A DNA stretch of 7,427 nucleotides from CBDUQI01 sp965369325 (GTDB lineage: Bacteria; Pseudomonadota; Gammaproteobacteria; Steroidobacterales; JBCBZW01): positions 1-7,427 of the forward strand of contig CBDUQI010000254.1 in assembly GCA_965369325.1 (NCBI GenBank), given 5' to 3'. Made by a program: the position numbers and the translations under genes. Below the pieces are notes generated by a model. That model was not told the origin of the DNA. It saw nothing but the letters and a program-made list of their open reading frames with translations, and did not search any database. Positions 6,560-7,427 of this stretch are shown here, one piece after another (within the stretch, counting starts at the first letter, position 1; each line of letters starts with the position of its first letter).

Positions 6560-7427
6560 ATGTCCGAACCCATTACTCCCGCCGAGTCCAGCCGCACGCC
6601 CCGGCTGCGGCGCGGCGGTGGGCGAGCGGCTCGACGCAACGTGGACCTGTGCGCCACCGCGCCCGTTAAGATTCGCCGCCGGATTCCCCTCTACGATCTG
6701 CTGGATGAAACGGCGCTGTGCCAGTTGGAGGCTCATGCTGAGTGGTTGTTGAGCTGCGTCGGGGTGGAAGTGCGGGATGATACCGAGGCACTAGCCCTGT
6801 TTGCGGGTGCCGGCGCCTCAGTGCAGGGGACGCGTGTGCGTTTCGAACCAGGGTTGGCCCGAGCGCTCTGCGCGACCGCGCCAGGCCAATTCCAGCTGCA
6901 CGGCAGAGATCCTGCGCACACGGTAACGGTAGGGGGCGATCACGTGGTGTTCACGCCCGCCTACGGATCACCCTTTGTCTTCGATCTGGACGGCGGGCGT
7001 CGCTATGCCACGGCGGAGGATTTTTGCAACTTCGTCAAACTCGCCTATGCCACGCCGTGGCTGCAGCACTCGGGCGGCACGGTGTGCGAGCCGATGGATC
7101 TGCCGGTCAACAAGCGGCACCTAGATATGGTGTACGCGCACCTGCGGTATTCCAGCAAACCGTTTATGGGCTCGGTCACCGCGCCGCAGCGGGCGCAGGA
7201 TTCCATCGACATGGCGCGCATTGTGTTTGGCAAAACGTTCATGGAGCAACACTGCGTCATCCAGGGCAACATTAATGTGAATTCCCCGCTGGTGTTCGAC
7301 GGTGTGATGACCGGGGCACTGAAAGTGTACGCGCGAGCCAACCAGGGCATTGTGCTGTCGCCGTTTATTCTGGGTGGCGCGATGGGGCCGGTGACGCAAC
7401 CGGCGCTGATTGCCCAGGCGCACGCCG
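6560..7427 (+). CDS. MttB-family (trimethylamine/betaine-type) corrinoid methyltransferase, C-terminus cut by window edge
   Basis: The first 289 residues of an MttB-family methyltransferase (COG5598 type), usually about 480-520 aa; the frame is open to the last base. Family members transfer a methyl group from a quaternary or tertiary amine to a cobalamin on a partner corrinoid protein. Archaeal MttB uses trimethylamine and pyrrolysine, whereas many bacterial homologues lack pyrrolysine and some act on glycine betaine or proline betaine. Visible family features are the basic glycine-rich N-terminus RRGGGRAARR (17-26), IPLYDLLDETAL (42-53), FTPAYGSPFVFDLDGGRRYAT (131-151, with small differences between homologues), DFCNFVKLAY, HSGGTVCEP (170-178), DLPVNKRHLDMVYAH (180-194), KPFMGSVTAP (200-209) and SPFILGGAMGPVT (267-279). 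The ATG at 6560 has GAGA 7 nt upstream. The region equivalent to the pyrrolysine site lies beyond the window. The substrate cannot be told from sequence. It diverges from a LysR gene that probably controls it. Confidence 0.9.
   Translation, partial: MSEPITPAESSRTPRLRRGGGRAARRNVDLCATAPVKIRRRIPLYDLLDETALCQLEAHAEWLLSCVGVEVRDDTEALALFAGAGASVQGTRVRFEPGLARALCATAPGQFQLHGRDPAHTVTVGGDHVVFTPAYGSPFVFDLDGGRRYATAEDFCNFVKLAYATPWLQHSGGTVCEPMDLPVNKRHLDMVYAHLRYSSKPFMGSVTAPQRAQDSIDMARIVFGKTFMEQHCVIQGNINVNSPLVFDGVMTGALKVYARANQGIVLSPFILGGAMGPVTQPALIAQAHA

Overview
The window is GC-rich and densely coding, with short gaps and classic bacterial gene layout. It fits a proteobacterial chromosome. Evidence for this is a close FadH-type 2,4-dienoyl-CoA reductase, a GcvA-like LysR regulator and a non-methanogen MttB-family methyltransferase with the RRGGGR-type N-terminus that I associate with marine proteobacteria. 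I cannot name a genus. No tRNA, rRNA, CRISPR array, insertion sequence or phage gene was found.

Layout. (1) 1-1996, minus strand: a proBA operon. proB is complete (glutamate 5-kinase, 385 aa). proA starts inside the proB stop with a 4-nt ATGA overlap and runs off the left edge (280 of roughly 420 residues visible). Both proteins carry motifs closer to the eukaryotic fused P5C synthetase than to E. coli ProB and ProA. (2) 1997-2279: a divergent intergenic region with a 13-bp palindrome right above the proB start, a small ORF with a signal-peptide look, and a candidate promoter for the next gene. (3) 2280-5535, plus strand: fadH (FMN/4Fe-4S/FAD reductase, 678 aa), then, 37 nt later, a 393-aa class V PLP-dependent enzyme of unassigned substrate. 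(4) 5538-6416, minus strand: a GcvA-like LysR regulator, tail-to-tail with the PLP gene with only 2 nt between stop codons. (5) 6417-6559: a sharply AT-rich divergent control region with two inverted repeats. (6) 6560-7427, plus strand: the first 289 residues of an MttB-family (trimethylamine/betaine-type) corrinoid-dependent methyltransferase, cut by the right edge.

How they may work together. proBA makes glutamate 5-semialdehyde for proline. fadH and the PLP gene are probably co-transcribed, but nothing in the sequence says what they do jointly. The LysR gene diverges from the mttB-like gene and is the obvious candidate to control it, perhaps in response to a methylated amine or betaine. 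No corrinoid protein, corrinoid activator or tetrahydrofolate methyltransferase is visible in the window. The main loose ends are the substrate of the MttB-like enzyme, the role of the fadH/PLP pair, and the P5CS-like character of the split proBA genes.
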